Shown: positions 53,717 to 63,945 of the stretch, piece after piece
Layout of the letters: each line of letters begins with the position of its first letter
How positions within the stretch are numbered: the first letter of the stretch is position 1
Source of the DNA: Planktotalea sp.
GTDB taxonomy: Bacteria > Pseudomonadota > Alphaproteobacteria > Rhodobacterales > Rhodobacteraceae
NCBI RefSeq assembly: GCF_018607995.1
Contig: NZ_JABBAL010000023.1
Span: 346,513 to 410,512 of the forward strand
DNA: 64,000 bases
Reading direction: 5' to 3'
Notes under the pieces: generated by a model
The model's database searches: none
What the model was told of the DNA's origin: nothing
Seen by the model: only the letters and a program-made list of their open reading frames with translations
Position numbers and translations under genes: made by a program

Positions 53717-54551
53717 CTAAACCACTTTAGAAACGTCTTTGGCGACGCGCGGTGCACGCCAGCGCGCGTCACAATAGTAGCCAAAGTCTTCCTCATCTTC
53801 AAACAATTTGACCAAGCGCCCGTTTTTGATATCAGTTCTCACCCAAACACCTGCGGTTACGGCAATCCCCTGCCCCATACGCTCAGCGTTCAGGGTCAAA
53901 TTGCCCAGCAAAACCGTCACCCCGCTCTGCCCCGCATCGCACACACCTTGCTTGGCCAGCCACAGCAAACTTTCAGAGGTTCCGACTTCCTGCAAGATCC
54001 GGAACCGCGCAAGACCTGCCGGGGATGTTGGGCAATCGTCACAAATGAACGCTGGCGATGCGACCGCAAAGCGCAGTGTTTGAACGAACAGCTGCACGTC
54101 CAGCCCATCCCATTCCCCTTGTCCAAACCGGATTGCAAGGTCCGCGCCAGTCGGTCCCAACGCGCTCATGTCCGAGTTTAGATCAATCACCACATTCAAC
54201 TCGGGATGTTTCGCGTGAAACTCCGCAAGTCTTGGCACCAACCAGTTCGCCACGAAACTCGGCGTAGTGGAAACAACCAAAGGGCGCTCTGCATCTTTTG
54301 TGCGCTGATCACTTCAAAACTGGAGCTTAACACTTTGGCAAGCGCAAGGCCTTCCTCCGTCAACAGCGGTTGCCTCGCGGTGCGATCCAATAGAGGCACG
54401 TTGAGAAAGCTCTCGAGATTTCTGGTCTGCTAGCTAATCGCCGCATGAGACACGCTGAGGGTAGCGCCCGCGCGCGGCATCGACCCACACTTTCCGCATA
54501 GGCATGAAACGCGCGAAGCACAGATAAGGACGGGATATCTAGCCAATTAAT
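53717..54551 (-). pseudogene. LysR family regulator, broken by stop and frameshifts
   Basis: Three frames on the minus strand join into one GcvA-type LysR protein. Beginning (near 54551): NWLDIPSLSVLRAFHAYAES with ATT in place of ATG. Second frame from about 54470: GATLSVSHAAIS, a TAG at 54431-54433, then QTRNLESFLNVPLLDRTARQ and LLTEEGLALAKVLSSSFEVI. Third frame from about 54285 to 53717: ERPLVVSTTPSFVANWLVPR and the effector domain up to the end. At least two shifts, one stop and a lost start codon: an established pseudogene. Confidence 0.85.
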
Positions 54552-54647
54552 ATGAAACCTCAGCTTACATATTGAAATTCTTCATGACTCGCATTTTTCC
54601 TCGTTTCAACAAATATTCAGAGCATGAAATGAATGAGGGAGAAGAAA

Positions 54648-54776
54648 ATGTTGAACATACTCGCAGACAGCTTTATCCGCGCCTCCTACCAAGACCGCTA
54701 TCCCAAACCGCGTTGGGACATGCTTGCACACTGGTGCGAACCGCATTATTGTACTCCGAAAACCCCCGCAAATTAG
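54648..54776 (+). CDS. Small protein divergent from LysR pseudogene (42 aa)
   Basis: ATG 54648 to TAG 54774-54776 with GAGGGAG 8-14 bases upstream: an excellent ribosome binding site. The product is LNILADSFIRASYQDRYPKP followed by RWDMLAHWCEPHYCTPKTPAN. I do not recognise a family. The arrangement, divergent from a LysR gene with about 100 bases between, is that of a LysR target, and the DNA after the stop shows no continuation. It may be an intact small gene or a truncated first exon-like remnant of a larger decayed gene. Confidence 0.45.
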   Translation: MLNILADSFIRASYQDRYPKPRWDMLAHWCEPHYCTPKTPAN

Positions 54777-54927
54777 CCGCACAATGATTGATCCGATTGT
54801 CTCTCTGGCGCCGCAAATTGCCAAGAATTGCAGCCAAGGTACCTGCCGTGTCGGGCCAGCCTATTGCTGTCAAAAGTTAACAAAACGCCGCTAATTGACC
54901 ACCCACGGCATCCAGCTTTGGGCGTTT

Positions 54928-56526
54928 CTACGTGCTCGCGCGATGATCCAGCGCCGCACTTAGAAGCGCCTGCGTATATTCATGTTGCGGCGCATTAAAC
55001 AGCGCTTCACTCTCGCCTATCTCGACGACATCGCCTTGTTTCATTACCAAAACCTTATGCGACATCGCCCGCACAACGTTCAAATCATGGCTGATGAACA
55101 GATAGGCCAGTCCGTATTTTTGCTGCAAACCGCGCAGCAATTCCACGATCTGCACCTGCACCGTCATGTCCAACGCACTGGTCGGTTCGTCCAAAACTAC
55201 CAATTTGGGTCGCAGTATCATCGCACGTGCAATCGCGATCCTTTGACGTTGGCCACCGGAGAACTCATGTGGATAGCGGTCCATAGTCTTTGGATCTAGC
55301 CCCACTTCGCTCATGATGTCCGCCACCATATCACGGGGCGTTTTTGCGCCATCTGTTCCGTGCACGCCAAGCCCTTCGGCGATGATCTGCTCTGCGGTCA
55401 TGCGCGGTGACAAAGATCCAAAAGGATCCTGAAAGACGATCTGCATGTCCTTGCGCGCAGCTCTCAACTGACGAGTAGACCATGCGCGTGTGTCTTCGCC
55501 CGCAAAATTCAAACTACCCTCAGAGGCAATCAAACGCATCATCGCAAGCGCCAACGTCGTCTTACCAGATCCACTTTCCCCAACAATACCAAGGGTTTCA
55601 CCCGCGCGCACAGACAGTGTCGCATCGTTCACGGCTTTGACGTGGCCAACAGCCTTCTTCAACAGACCTTGTTGAATAGGAAACCAGATTTTTAAATTTT
55701 TAGTGTTGGCAATTTCCTTAGCGCCAGCCGGGACAGGATTAGGGGTACCTACCGAATGCGCATTCAGTAAAATCTTGGTGTATTCGTGTTTAGGATTGTT
55801 AAATACCTCATCCGTTGGACCCGCCTCGACGATCTCACCCGCCTTCATAACGCAAACTTTATCAGCAATGCTGCGTACAATTCCAAGATCGTGAGTGATG
55901 AACAGCAAACCCATGTTTTTGTGCTTTTTCAGGCCTGCCAGAAGCTCTAGGATCTGCGCTTGGATCGTCACGTCAAGCGCTGTCGTCGGCTCATCCGCAA
56001 TTAATAGATCGGGATCATTCGCCAAAGCCATCGCGATCATAACGCGCTGTCTTTGCCCACCAGACAATTGATGCGGATAAGAATTCAAACGGCTCTCAGG
56101 ATTGCGAATTCCGACCTCATCCAGTAGCGATAAGATCCGGCCACGCGCCGCGTCTCCAACCACGCCTTGGTGCAAAGCCAGCGACTCACCAAGTTGTTTT
56201 TCCAATGTATGCAATGGGTTAAGAGAGGTCATCGGCTCCTGAAAAATAAAACTAATGTCGTTGCCGCGCACTTTGCGCAACAGGGCTTCGTCAGCGCCTA
56301 CCATCTCTTGGCCCTCATAGGTGATCGACCCGCCTGTCACCGCGCTTGAGCCCAACAACGACACAGAACTCAGCGCTGTGACGGATTTTCCCGACCCGCT
56401 TTCACCAACCAACGCAACGGTTTCACCACGATCCACAGTGAAGCTGACGCCACGCACGGCCTCGCTTAGTTGACCATCTTGGCGAAAGGCAACTGTGAGG
56501 TCTTTGACCGTCAAAAGGGCGCTCAT
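54928..56526 (-). CDS. yejF: Oligopeptide ABC transporter ATP-binding protein (double ATPase)
   Basis: 532 residues containing two complete ABC ATPase modules. Each has Walker A (GESGSGKS near residues 36-43; GESGSGKTT near 315), an LSGGQRQR or FSGGQRQR signature and Walker B with DEPTTALD or DEPTSALD. This fused two-domain form is typical of YejF in the microcin C/peptide importer. Overlaps by four bases the permease gene yejE. Last gene of the yejABEF operon. Confidence 0.93.
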   Translation of the reverse strand: MSALLTVKDLTVAFRQDGQLSEAVRGVSFTVDRGETVALVGESGSGKSVTALSSVSLLGSSAVTGGSITYEGQEMVGADEALLRKVRGNDISFIFQEPMTSLNPLHTLEKQLGESLALHQGVVGDAARGRILSLLDEVGIRNPESRLNSYPHQLSGGQRQRVMIAMALANDPDLLIADEPTTALDVTIQAQILELLAGLKKHKNMGLLFITHDLGIVRSIADKVCVMKAGEIVEAGPTDEVFNNPKHEYTKILLNAHSVGTPNPVPAGAKEIANTKNLKIWFPIQQGLLKKAVGHVKAVNDATLSVRAGETLGIVGESGSGKTTLALAMMRLIASEGSLNFAGEDTRAWSTRQLRAARKDMQIVFQDPFGSLSPRMTAEQIIAEGLGVHGTDGAKTPRDMVADIMSEVGLDPKTMDRYPHEFSGGQRQRIAIARAMILRPKLVVLDEPTSALDMTVQVQIVELLRGLQQKYGLAYLFISHDLNVVRAMSHKVLVMKQGDVVEIGESEALFNAPQHEYTQALLSAALDHRAST

Positions 56527-57629
56527 GAGAAGGTCTTTCTTGGATCAAACGCATCGCGCACGCCCTCAAAGATGAAGACGAGAAGCGACAGCATTACGGC
56601 AAACACAGTAAACGCGGTGAAGGCGAGCCAGGGCGCTTGCAAATTCTGCTTGGCCTGCAATGTCATCTCCCCCAGTGAAGGCGACGAGGAAGGTAATCCG
56701 AACCCAAGAAAATCGAGGCCTGCTAACGCGCTAATCGTGCCGGTTACGATAAAGGGCAACATGGTGACGGTTGCGACCATCGCGTTTGGCAACATATGGC
56801 GGAACATGATCACTGTGTTGCTGACGCCCAAGGCTTTCGCCGCGCGTACATATTCTAGGTTTCGAGCACGCAAAAACTCAGCGCGTACTACTCCAACCAA
56901 TGCCATCCATCCGAAAAGAACCATAAGGAATACGAGAAGCCAAAAACTACGTCCCAAAATCGCAAACATGATAATGATAATGTAAAGCGAGGGGACCGCG
57001 CTCCAAATCTCGATGACGCGTTGGAAAATCAAGTCAACCCAACCCCCGAAGTAGCCCTGCAACGCACCCGCCGCAATGCCGATCACGCTGGCCAGTGAAG
57101 TGACAATCAATGTGAACAAGATCGACAATCGGAACCCGTAGATCACACGCGCAAGCACGTCACGCTTCGTGTCATCCGTACCCAGTAAATTTTCGCCGTT
57201 GGGTGCGAGCGGCGCAGCACCAGGACGATCAACTGTTGTGTCGTAAGCATACGGAATCATGGGCCAAAGCATCCACCCTTTGGAGAAATCTACGCCCTCT
57301 AACGTGCCTGCCTCAATGGCGTCTACCACCCACTCGGGATCGTCCCAGCACTTTTCCAAACCGCCTGATTTGATCAAACATTGCACTTCAATATCGCGGT
57401 AAACCGCTTCGGTTTCGAAATCTCCACCAAAGGCTGTTTCGGGGTAAAAATTGAACACGGGCATGCTCAACTCGCCGCGATAGCTGACCGCGATGGGTTT
57501 GTCGTTGGCGATGAATTCCGCAAACAGGCTTAGCCCAAATAACACCGAGAAGATGATCAATGACCACAGCGCGCGCCGGTTGTTTTTGAAGTTACGCCAT
57601 CGGCGTTGATTGAGCGGGGACAGAGCCAT
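56523..57629 (-). CDS. yejE: Peptide ABC transporter permease
   Basis: 368 residues from ATG 57629 (MALSPLNQRRWRNFKNNRRA). About five membrane helices plus a large N-terminal periplasmic insert (residues about 45-160) containing GDFETEAVYRDIEVQCLIKS, typical of YejE. The cytoplasmic EAA loop is VRAEFLRARNLEYVRAAKALG. Sits between yejB (4-base gap) and yejF (overlap). Confidence 0.92.
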   Translation of the reverse strand: MALSPLNQRRWRNFKNNRRALWSLIIFSVLFGLSLFAEFIANDKPIAVSYRGELSMPVFNFYPETAFGGDFETEAVYRDIEVQCLIKSGGLEKCWDDPEWVVDAIEAGTLEGVDFSKGWMLWPMIPYAYDTTVDRPGAAPLAPNGENLLGTDDTKRDVLARVIYGFRLSILFTLIVTSLASVIGIAAGALQGYFGGWVDLIFQRVIEIWSAVPSLYIIIIMFAILGRSFWLLVFLMVLFGWMALVGVVRAEFLRARNLEYVRAAKALGVSNTVIMFRHMLPNAMVATVTMLPFIVTGTISALAGLDFLGFGLPSSSPSLGEMTLQAKQNLQAPWLAFTAFTVFAVMLSLLVFIFEGVRDAFDPRKTFS

Positions 57630-57633
57630 GCGA

Positions 57634-58719
57634 TCAGCCCTCCCGCTTTTCAAAGTCGATGCGAGGATCGACAAGCACATACATCAAATCGCTCAAGATA
57701 CTAACAATCAAACCGATGAGGCCGAAGATAAACAGCGTGCCAAAAATCACTGGATAATCCCGCGCAACCGCCGCCTCAAAGCCAAGTCGACCCAAGCCAT
57801 CGAGCGAGAAAATCGTCTCGATAATCAGTGATCCACTAAAGAACACAGAGATAAAAACAGCCGGAAAACCCGCGATCACAATCAGCATAGCATTGCGAAA
57901 CACATGCCCATAGAGCACGCGGCTTTCGCTCAGCCCTTTCGCGCGCGCGGTCATCACATAGTGCTTTTTGATCTCATCGAGAAAGCTGTTCTTGGTCAGT
58001 AAGGTCAACGTCGCAAAGGCAGAAATGGTAGAAGCGAGCACCGGCAAAGCGATGTGCCAAAGATAATCGAGCACTTTGCCAATTGGACTAAGGTTCCCAA
58101 ACCCTTCAGAGGTCAGTCCCCTTAGCGGGAAAATCTGCCAGTAAGAACCACCCGCAAATAACACGAGCAGCAGAATGGCGAACAAAAATCCAGGGATTGC
58201 ATAGGCCACGATGATCATCGCAGAGGTCCATGTGTCAAAGCTCGTGCCGTCATGAACCGCCTTGCGAATGCCCAACGGAATCGAGACCAGATACGCAATA
58301 ATCGTCGACCACAGCCCCAGCGTGATCGAAACAGGCATCTTTTCGAGCACCAAATCCACAACGCTGATAGAACGGAAATAACTCTCGCCGAAATCAAGCC
58401 GCATGTAATTCCAGAGCATGTTCAAAAACCGCTCGAGCGGCGGCTTATCAAAACCGAATTCTTTCTCTAACTCTTCAATAAATTCTTTAGGCAGCCCACG
58501 CGCACCGACATAGTCACTGTCAGATCCGAAGGTTTCTTCCGCAACATCATTGCCCCCGCCGGAAAAGCCCTCAAACACGTCACCCCCACCCTGCATTTGG
58601 GCGAGGACCTGTTCAACAGGACCACCGGGAACGAACTGAACTAGCGTGAAATTGACAATCATAATCCCGAACAACGTCGGTATGATCAGCAATAGCCGTC
58701 GAAAAATATAAGCGCCCAA
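57634..58719 (-). CDS. yejB: Peptide ABC transporter permease
   Basis: 361 residues. The N-terminal helix [23 protein letters not shown], a periplasmic segment with a glycine-rich [21 protein letters not shown], then the permease core with [19 protein letters not shown] and an EAA loop ([20 protein letters not shown]). Together with yejE it forms the channel. The residue order YejA-B-E-F on the minus strand is the standard operon arrangement. Confidence 0.93.
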   Translation of the reverse strand: MGAYIFRRLLLIIPTLFGIMIVNFTLVQFVPGGPVEQVLAQMQGGGDVFEGFSGGGNDVAEETFGSDSDYVGARGLPKEFIEELEKEFGFDKPPLERFLNMLWNYMRLDFGESYFRSISVVDLVLEKMPVSITLGLWSTIIAYLVSIPLGIRKAVHDGTSFDTWTSAMIIVAYAIPGFLFAILLLVLFAGGSYWQIFPLRGLTSEGFGNLSPIGKVLDYLWHIALPVLASTISAFATLTLLTKNSFLDEIKKHYVMTARAKGLSESRVLYGHVFRNAMLIVIAGFPAVFISVFFSGSLIIETIFSLDGLGRLGFEAAVARDYPVIFGTLFIFGLIGLIVSILSDLMYVLVDPRIDFEKREG

Positions 58720-58725
58720 AGCGAT

Positions 58726-60663
58726 TTACCTCAAAGCGCCAGAAGCTTTCAGCGCTTCATGCTTCTCTTTGTTATACCACCAAAAATCGAGCACACCCAG
58801 CGCAAGGGGCGGCAGATTTTCTGGGTGCTCATACATGTCATAGGACGCAACCCAATGCTTACCCACATAACCAGAATGGATTTGAATGCGCAAATACCGC
58901 AACACTCGATCGAGCGCGCGCAACGCTGCCTCTTCTTCTTCCCGCGATGTGGTTTCAAGCGAGCCATCAATGATCGCATCCACCAACGGGCTTTGCAGTG
59001 ACTGTGGATTATAGGAAGACACCACAGCCGTTTCTGAGCCATACGCCTGCTTGAGGCCCGTTCCTGCCGCCAAGAAAGGCTGGTTGCGGAAGTACATCAT
59101 GTCCCAGTCTTTGTCGTAATAGCGCGACGCATATTGCGCAGAATCAATCTTCTCCATATCCGCGCTGATGCCCCATTTATTCAGGGTCTGGACGTAGGTC
59201 GTTATGATCGCTTCAACGGTGTCACCCGTACTGGAGGACAGCATAATTTTGAATTCAATCAACTTTCCATCGGCATCAACGAACTTGCCATCATCATTAA
59301 CAAACCAGCCCGCGTCTTTCAGCAATTTCAGCGCCTTACGCTGATTGCGCCGATCAGAAACTGTATCACCGTTGGAGGTATGCGCCATCACAGCTTCGCC
59401 GTTCATCACCTCATCTGGCACAAGATCACCAAGGCTTTCTAGGAATGTACGCTCCAACCCTTCGGGCACGCCTTTGGCCTCTAGCGCCGAATTCTCAACA
59501 AAGGAATTGCGCTGTTTCGTCAGGCCAAACTGCAAAGACGAAGAGACCCATTCAAAATTATACGCAAGACTCAACGCTTCGCGCACACGCAGGTCCGTGA
59601 ACGGTTCGCGCAGCATGTTGAACACGAAGCCAGAGGGCGTTGGCGGATTGCCGTTCGGCAACTGCTCGCGCTTGATATAACCCTTTTCGACGCCCGGGAA
59701 ATCATATCCCGTCGCCCACTGTTTAGTGCTTGTTTCTTGACGGAACGTGTACTCGCCAGCCTTGAAAGCCTCAAATTCGGCGGTCTGATCGCCGAAATAT
59801 TCTACACGCACGCGATCAAAATTATGACGCCCGATGTTCACGGGCAAGTGCCAGCCCCAATAATCCGGGTTGCGCTTGTAAATGATGAAACGGTTGATCT
59901 CGAAATCTTCAACCACATAAGGGCCAGAGCCAAGCTGCGTGAGCAAAGACGGCTCATCAAGACGCTCGCCAGTCTCTTCATACCAGTCTTTGGAAAACAC
60001 AGGTGATCCACCAACTTGGCTTATCAGGGAGCGGCGTGAAATACCGTCAACAAATGTGTATTTCAGCGTTTGATCATCGATCACTTCAACACCCGAAATG
60101 CGTTGCTTAACAGAACGCGCGTAGCTGCGAATGCCCTGCTCTAGGAACAAATTGTGCGTGAACGCAGCATCATGTGCGGTCAACTGGCGCCCATCGGAGA
60201 ATTTCGCTTCCGGACGCAGGTGAAAGACGCACCATTCTTTGGTCGCAGGATACTCTACCGCTTCGGCAAGGTGACAATACGCATCTGTTATAGAATCTGC
60301 CGGAACCGCAGTATCAAAAGGCGCGCGGCTGAACATCGCTTCCGAGATCAAACCCGAATACTGGCCGGGGCGGCCCTTGCTCGCATAGCGGTTCATGCCG
60401 TCAAACGTGCCGCGCGTGGAGAGGGAAATTTCTCCACCCTTCGGCGCGTCAGGGTTCACATAATCGAAATGGGTGAAATTCTGTGGATACTGCAAATCTC
60501 CGAAAAAGGAATATCCATGACTTCTGATGATCTCTTCAGATCCGCTTTGCGCCAATGCCACTTGCGGCAAGCCCATCGCTACACCAGCACCGCCAGCGGC
60601 CATGCCAAGCATCAGATCGCGGCGCTTCAAGGTGATTTCGCTTTTTGGAAATTTACCTGCCAT
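58726..60663 (-). CDS. yejA: Peptide-binding protein of the Yej ABC transporter
   Basis: 645 residues with a twin-arginine-like signal (LKRRDLMLGMAAGGAGVAMG then LPQVALAQ), so export may go by Tat. The mature part is a family 5 solute-binding protein: SHGYSFFGDLQYPQNFTHFD at the N-terminus and GTFDGMNRYASKGRP, with FSDGRQLTAHDAAFTHNLF in the centre. It binds oligopeptides, and E. coli YejA is the microcin C receptor. First gene of the operon; GGGAGA before the start. Confidence 0.93.
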   Translation of the reverse strand: MAGKFPKSEITLKRRDLMLGMAAGGAGVAMGLPQVALAQSGSEEIIRSHGYSFFGDLQYPQNFTHFDYVNPDAPKGGEISLSTRGTFDGMNRYASKGRPGQYSGLISEAMFSRAPFDTAVPADSITDAYCHLAEAVEYPATKEWCVFHLRPEAKFSDGRQLTAHDAAFTHNLFLEQGIRSYARSVKQRISGVEVIDDQTLKYTFVDGISRRSLISQVGGSPVFSKDWYEETGERLDEPSLLTQLGSGPYVVEDFEINRFIIYKRNPDYWGWHLPVNIGRHNFDRVRVEYFGDQTAEFEAFKAGEYTFRQETSTKQWATGYDFPGVEKGYIKREQLPNGNPPTPSGFVFNMLREPFTDLRVREALSLAYNFEWVSSSLQFGLTKQRNSFVENSALEAKGVPEGLERTFLESLGDLVPDEVMNGEAVMAHTSNGDTVSDRRNQRKALKLLKDAGWFVNDDGKFVDADGKLIEFKIMLSSSTGDTVEAIITTYVQTLNKWGISADMEKIDSAQYASRYYDKDWDMMYFRNQPFLAAGTGLKQAYGSETAVVSSYNPQSLQSPLVDAIIDGSLETTSREEEEAALRALDRVLRYLRIQIHSGYVGKHWVASYDMYEHPENLPPLALGVLDFWWYNKEKHEALKASGALR

Positions 60664-60807
60664 CGTTGTCTCCCAATAACTGTCGCGTTTACGCTTATTT
60701 TCTATCTAACATAGCTAAAGCGCTGCACCCATCACATTCAAGCGTTGAATGAATGGACTGGTTGTGAAGAGAGTGTGCGCTGGCGCAAAATCAAGCAACC
60801 CCAAAGA

Positions 60808-60841
60808 AAAAGCCGCCCAAGCGGTTGGCTGGACGGCTTTT
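60808..60841 (-). terminator. Intrinsic terminator downstream of cytochrome c gene
   Basis: AAAAGCCGCCC (60808-60818) pairs with GGACGGCTTTT (60831-60841), one mismatch, around a 12-base loop. It lies 26 bases after the cytochrome c stop on the minus strand, in the spacer before yejA. Confidence 0.8.
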
Positions 60842-60866
60842 AGGATATTCAAAGTAGCAATCTACG

Positions 60867-61382
60867 CTATTTGATGGTCTCAAGGTAGGCAATCAAGTTC
60901 GCGCGATCCGAGTCTTTTTTCAGGCCGGAAAAGCTCATCTTGGTGCCATTAACGTAGCCTTTTGGGTTGGTCAGGAACGCGTTCAGCTCTTCGTAACCCC
61001 AGTTGCCTTCCATTTGGGCGAGCGTCGTGGAGTAGCCGAACCCTTCAATGGATCCTTTGTCACGGTTCACAGTGTTGAATAGGTGCGGACCGGTGCCGTT
61101 TGCGCCGTCTTCCAGCTTGTGGCAAGCTTTGCACTTGCCAAAGACTTTCTCGCCCTTGCCGATGTCTGCAGCAGCGATCAGTTCAACGATGTTGACCTCT
61201 TCGACTTCTTCAACTTCGTCAGCGCTTTCAACTTCAATCACATATCCTGCTAGGTGCTCGCCCTCGCCGTGACCACCACCCATGTGATACAGTTCTTCTG
61301 CGGCCCAGCTGCCCATCAGGAACAACAGCAATGCACCGCAACCAGCGCCAAGGATTTTGGTTAATGTCATGGTGTCAAACAT
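60867..61382 (-). CDS. Membrane-anchored cytochrome c (CycM/cytochrome cy type)
   Basis: 171 residues from ATG 61382. A membrane anchor at about residues 8-28, an acidic linker (VESADEVEEVEEV), and a class I cytochrome c domain with heme site C84-K-A-C87-H88 and a distal Met in NGTKMSFSGL (about M148). It transfers electrons between the bc1 complex and terminal oxidases at the membrane, like cytochrome cy or CycM. An upstream start at 61430 would precede the anchor with unrelated residues. Divergent from pheA. Confidence 0.88.
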   Translation of the reverse strand: MFDTMTLTKILGAGCGALLLFLMGSWAAEELYHMGGGHGEGEHLAGYVIEVESADEVEEVEEVNIVELIAAADIGKGEKVFGKCKACHKLEDGANGTGPHLFNTVNRDKGSIEGFGYSTTLAQMEGNWGYEELNAFLTNPKGYVNGTKMSFSGLKKDSDRANLIAYLETIK

Positions 61383-61513
61383 GTGTCTTGTCCTATTGGA
61401 TATCGTTGCGCGGACATCTATGGCTTTCATGAGACTAAGGCAAGGTGTAGAACCCGCGGCGAAACGCCCGAGTTGGACAGTTTTTTAGACACAATTTAAG
61501 AGGATACGCACCC

Positions 61514-62359
61514 ATGACCAAAAAGATCGCATTTCAAGGCGAACTTGGGGCCTATTCCCACGAAGCTTGCGCACAGAATTACCCTAATATGGAACCGCTG
61601 CCCTGCCGCACGTTCGAGGATGTGATCAACGCCGTAAACTCCAAAGACGCTGAATTTGCGATGCTTCCAGTTGAAAACTCGACCTATGGACGTGTGGCCG
61701 ACAGTCATCGTTTGTTGCCCAGTTCCGATTTGCACATCGTAGGCGAGGCCTTCACGCGCGTACGCATCAGTCTCATGGCGATGCCGGGTACTGCGCTTTC
61801 AAACATCAAAAAAGTTCGCGCACACACGGTTTTGCTCCCACAAGCGGCCGCATTTTTGAACAAACACAACATTCACCCCGAATCTGCCGTCGATAGCGCG
61901 GGTGCCGCGGCAGAACTGGTCAAAAACAGTGATATGAACAGCGGCGTACTTGCGAGCGAATTCGCAGCGCAGATTTACGGCCTAAACGTGCTTGCCAAGA
62001 ACATCGAAGATCACGGGCATAACACCACCCGCTTTTTAGTAATGTCGCGCGACTGTGATCTTTCTAAGCGCGGCGATACGGGCATGTTGACCAGCTTTAT
62101 CTTTCGCGTGCGCAACCTGCCCGCGGCACTTTACAAGGCGATGGGTGGTTTTGCGACCAATGGGGTCAATATGACCAAGCTGGAAAGCTACATGGTGGAT
62201 GGGCACTTCACAGCGACGCAATTTTACGCTGACATTGAAGGCCATCCAGAGGATGAAAACGTCAAACGAGCGCTAGACGAGCTCAGCTATTTCACCAGCG
62301 AGATCACGATCCTAGGTACCTATCCGCGTGCGCCAGAACGTGCGTGTGCCACAGATTAA
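61514..62359 (+). CDS. pheA: Prephenate dehydratase
   Basis: Converts prephenate to phenylpyruvate in phenylalanine synthesis. 281 residues, monofunctional (no chorismate mutase domain). The PDT domain opens KIAFQGELGAYSHEACAQNY and contains the catalytic Thr region NTTRFLVMSRD. The C-terminal ACT domain has LPAALYKAMGGFATNGVNMTKLESYMV (in part), where ESYM occupies the Phe-binding ESRP position, suggesting feedback control. Its stop overlaps the end of the SRPBCC pseudogene. Confidence 0.94.
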   Translation: MTKKIAFQGELGAYSHEACAQNYPNMEPLPCRTFEDVINAVNSKDAEFAMLPVENSTYGRVADSHRLLPSSDLHIVGEAFTRVRISLMAMPGTALSNIKKVRAHTVLLPQAAAFLNKHNIHPESAVDSAGAAAELVKNSDMNSGVLASEFAAQIYGLNVLAKNIEDHGHNTTRFLVMSRDCDLSKRGDTGMLTSFIFRVRNLPAALYKAMGGFATNGVNMTKLESYMVDGHFTATQFYADIEGHPEDENVKRALDELSYFTSEITILGTYPRAPERACATD

Positions 62360-62828
62360 GTGCTGTTCTTAGATTTATACTGGCGTTCAATCATAAGCGC
62401 GAAATCAACCGCTCGCTTGCGAAACGCTTTTCCAAACGTGATTTTCCAAGCCGCATAGCTTGCACTATCGTAAGGCAAGATAGGCTTTCGGGTTGCAGCT
62501 CAATCGCGAAGGACGCTCGCGTACGGCTCTTGGATAACGGCATCAACTCCTGCGTCGCATAGGCGGTCACGTCGTTGCTTTGCAACTCAACCTCTTAGCC
62601 GTCACAGGGTTCATAGTCGATCAAATCCGCTTCGATCTTACGGTTTTTGCCGCGAAAATTGAATACGGGGGGCCAGGCCATGCCTGTCCCGTGACGTTTC
62701 AGCGAATTAGTTCTGCGCACCTCTGCGCCGCGCCGCAAAGCAGATCGCTCAAACTGATCAAAGTCCTAAAACCATGCGAAAACATCCACAATCGGCGCTT
62801 CGATATCTTCTTTTGTTGAAAACTTCAT
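62356..62828 (-). pseudogene. SRPBCC family protein with two stops and a frameshift
   Basis: From ATG 62828 the minus strand reads KFSTKEDIEAPIVDVFAWF, then TAG, DFDQFERSALRRGAEVRRTN, WPPVFNFRGKNRKIEADLID, then TAA, EVELQSNDVTAYATQELMPL and ESLSCLTIVQAMRLGKSRLE. A frameshift near 62425 leads to RAVDFALMIERQYKSKNST and a stop at 62356-62358. This is the full length of a START-like (SRPBCC) family that I recall in Rhodobacteraceae. Two stops and a shift make a clear pseudogene. Confidence 0.82.
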
Positions 62829-62882
62829 GAGCCTGACCGCTTTGAGTTTCTACTATTTTTGGGAATCTGTAACCTAAGAAAG

Positions 62883-63851
62883 TTATTTAAGTCTATCGCT
62901 CAGCCAATGCTCAAGAATGAAATGCGCGATTGCCCCTTTGCGCGCGGGCAGCATTTTGGGGTTCTCACCCGCAAAAGTCAGCATCATCTCTTCTCGGCTT
63001 ACCCAGATCGCATCGTCGATCTCAACGGGATCAATGGTGATCTCATCATTCAGCGCCTCGCCATGACAGCCAAACATCAGCGAGTTGGGAAATGGCCATG
63101 GTTGGCTGGCAAGATAATCGACCTGCCCAACCTTGATCCCCGCCTCCTCAAAGACTTCCCGCCGTACTGCAGCTTCCAGCGTTTCGCCCGGCTCCACAAA
63201 TCCCGCCAGCAGCGAATACATCCCCTCGGGCCAACCAGGCGAACGCCCCATCAGCACCGAATTACCTCGCGTGATCAGCATGATCACCACAGGATCAGTG
63301 CGCGGGAAATGCTTAGTCCCACATGTGCCGCAATCACGTTGCCAACCTGACATGCTCATCTGGCTCTCAGCACCGCATTTGGAACAAAACCTGTGACTCG
63401 AATGCCAAGAAAAGACAGCGCGTGCAGAAGCGGCAAGTTCCGCATCACGCGCCGTCAGCCGTGTCATATTACTGCGCAATTCCGCGAAGACATCTGTTTC
63501 AGGCAAATCAGGGTGCTGCTGTTCGGTCGGGTCAAGAAACATGTTCATCGCCGTTTCATCAACGCCCTCAGGGCTCCAATCCGACAGATCATGCGCAAAG
63601 ACGGCATGCCCCTCGTCAATTCCTAGAAAAATCGCATCTGATGCGCGCCCTTCGAACACAGCATCGCTCATCGGGATGCGTGCGAGGGCGTCCCAATCTC
63701 CACGCCGAATCAGAGGCTTGCCGCGCCAGAACACAATCGCCTCCGACGTTGGATCGCTCAAATATGCCGCCATCTCGGGGGTATCACCACGAAACTGCGC
63801 GACGCGCTCCAGACCAGAGCCGCCAAATGTCACTGTTTCTGCTAATTTCAT
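62883..63851 (-). CDS. nudC: NAD+ diphosphatase / NADH pyrophosphatase
   Basis: Hydrolyses NAD(H) and can remove NAD caps from RNA. 322 residues from ATG 63851 (GAGGAG upstream). Zinc ribbon CSKCGAE...CGTCG at about residues 155-178; Nudix box GFVEPGETLEAAVRREVFEEAG; and the NudC-specific SQPWPFPNSLMFGC following it. All catalytic glutamates are present. Divergent from the SRP RNA gene, whose promoter lies about 60 bases from this start. Confidence 0.93.
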   Translation of the reverse strand: MKLAETVTFGGSGLERVAQFRGDTPEMAAYLSDPTSEAIVFWRGKPLIRRGDWDALARIPMSDAVFEGRASDAIFLGIDEGHAVFAHDLSDWSPEGVDETAMNMFLDPTEQQHPDLPETDVFAELRSNMTRLTARDAELAASARAVFSWHSSHRFCSKCGAESQMSMSGWQRDCGTCGTKHFPRTDPVVIMLITRGNSVLMGRSPGWPEGMYSLLAGFVEPGETLEAAVRREVFEEAGIKVGQVDYLASQPWPFPNSLMFGCHGEALNDEITIDPVEIDDAIWVSREEMMLTFAGENPKMLPARKGAIAHFILEHWLSDRLK

Positions 63852-63910
63852 GCCTGCACTCCTCAAAACTTTGGCGCACGCTATGTCCGATGCGGTGGCA
63901 GGTTCAAGTC

Positions 63911-63939
63911 TTGCAATGCGCGCAGGGCAATCGTATATG
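63911..63939 (+). promoter_or_regulatory. Promoter of the SRP RNA gene
   Basis: TTGCAA (63911-63916), a 17-base spacer and TATATG (63934-63939), which would start transcription near 63946, exactly where the SRP RNA sequence begins. The spacing is ideal for the housekeeping sigma factor. Confidence 0.7.
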
Positions 63940-63945
63940 AAACGG

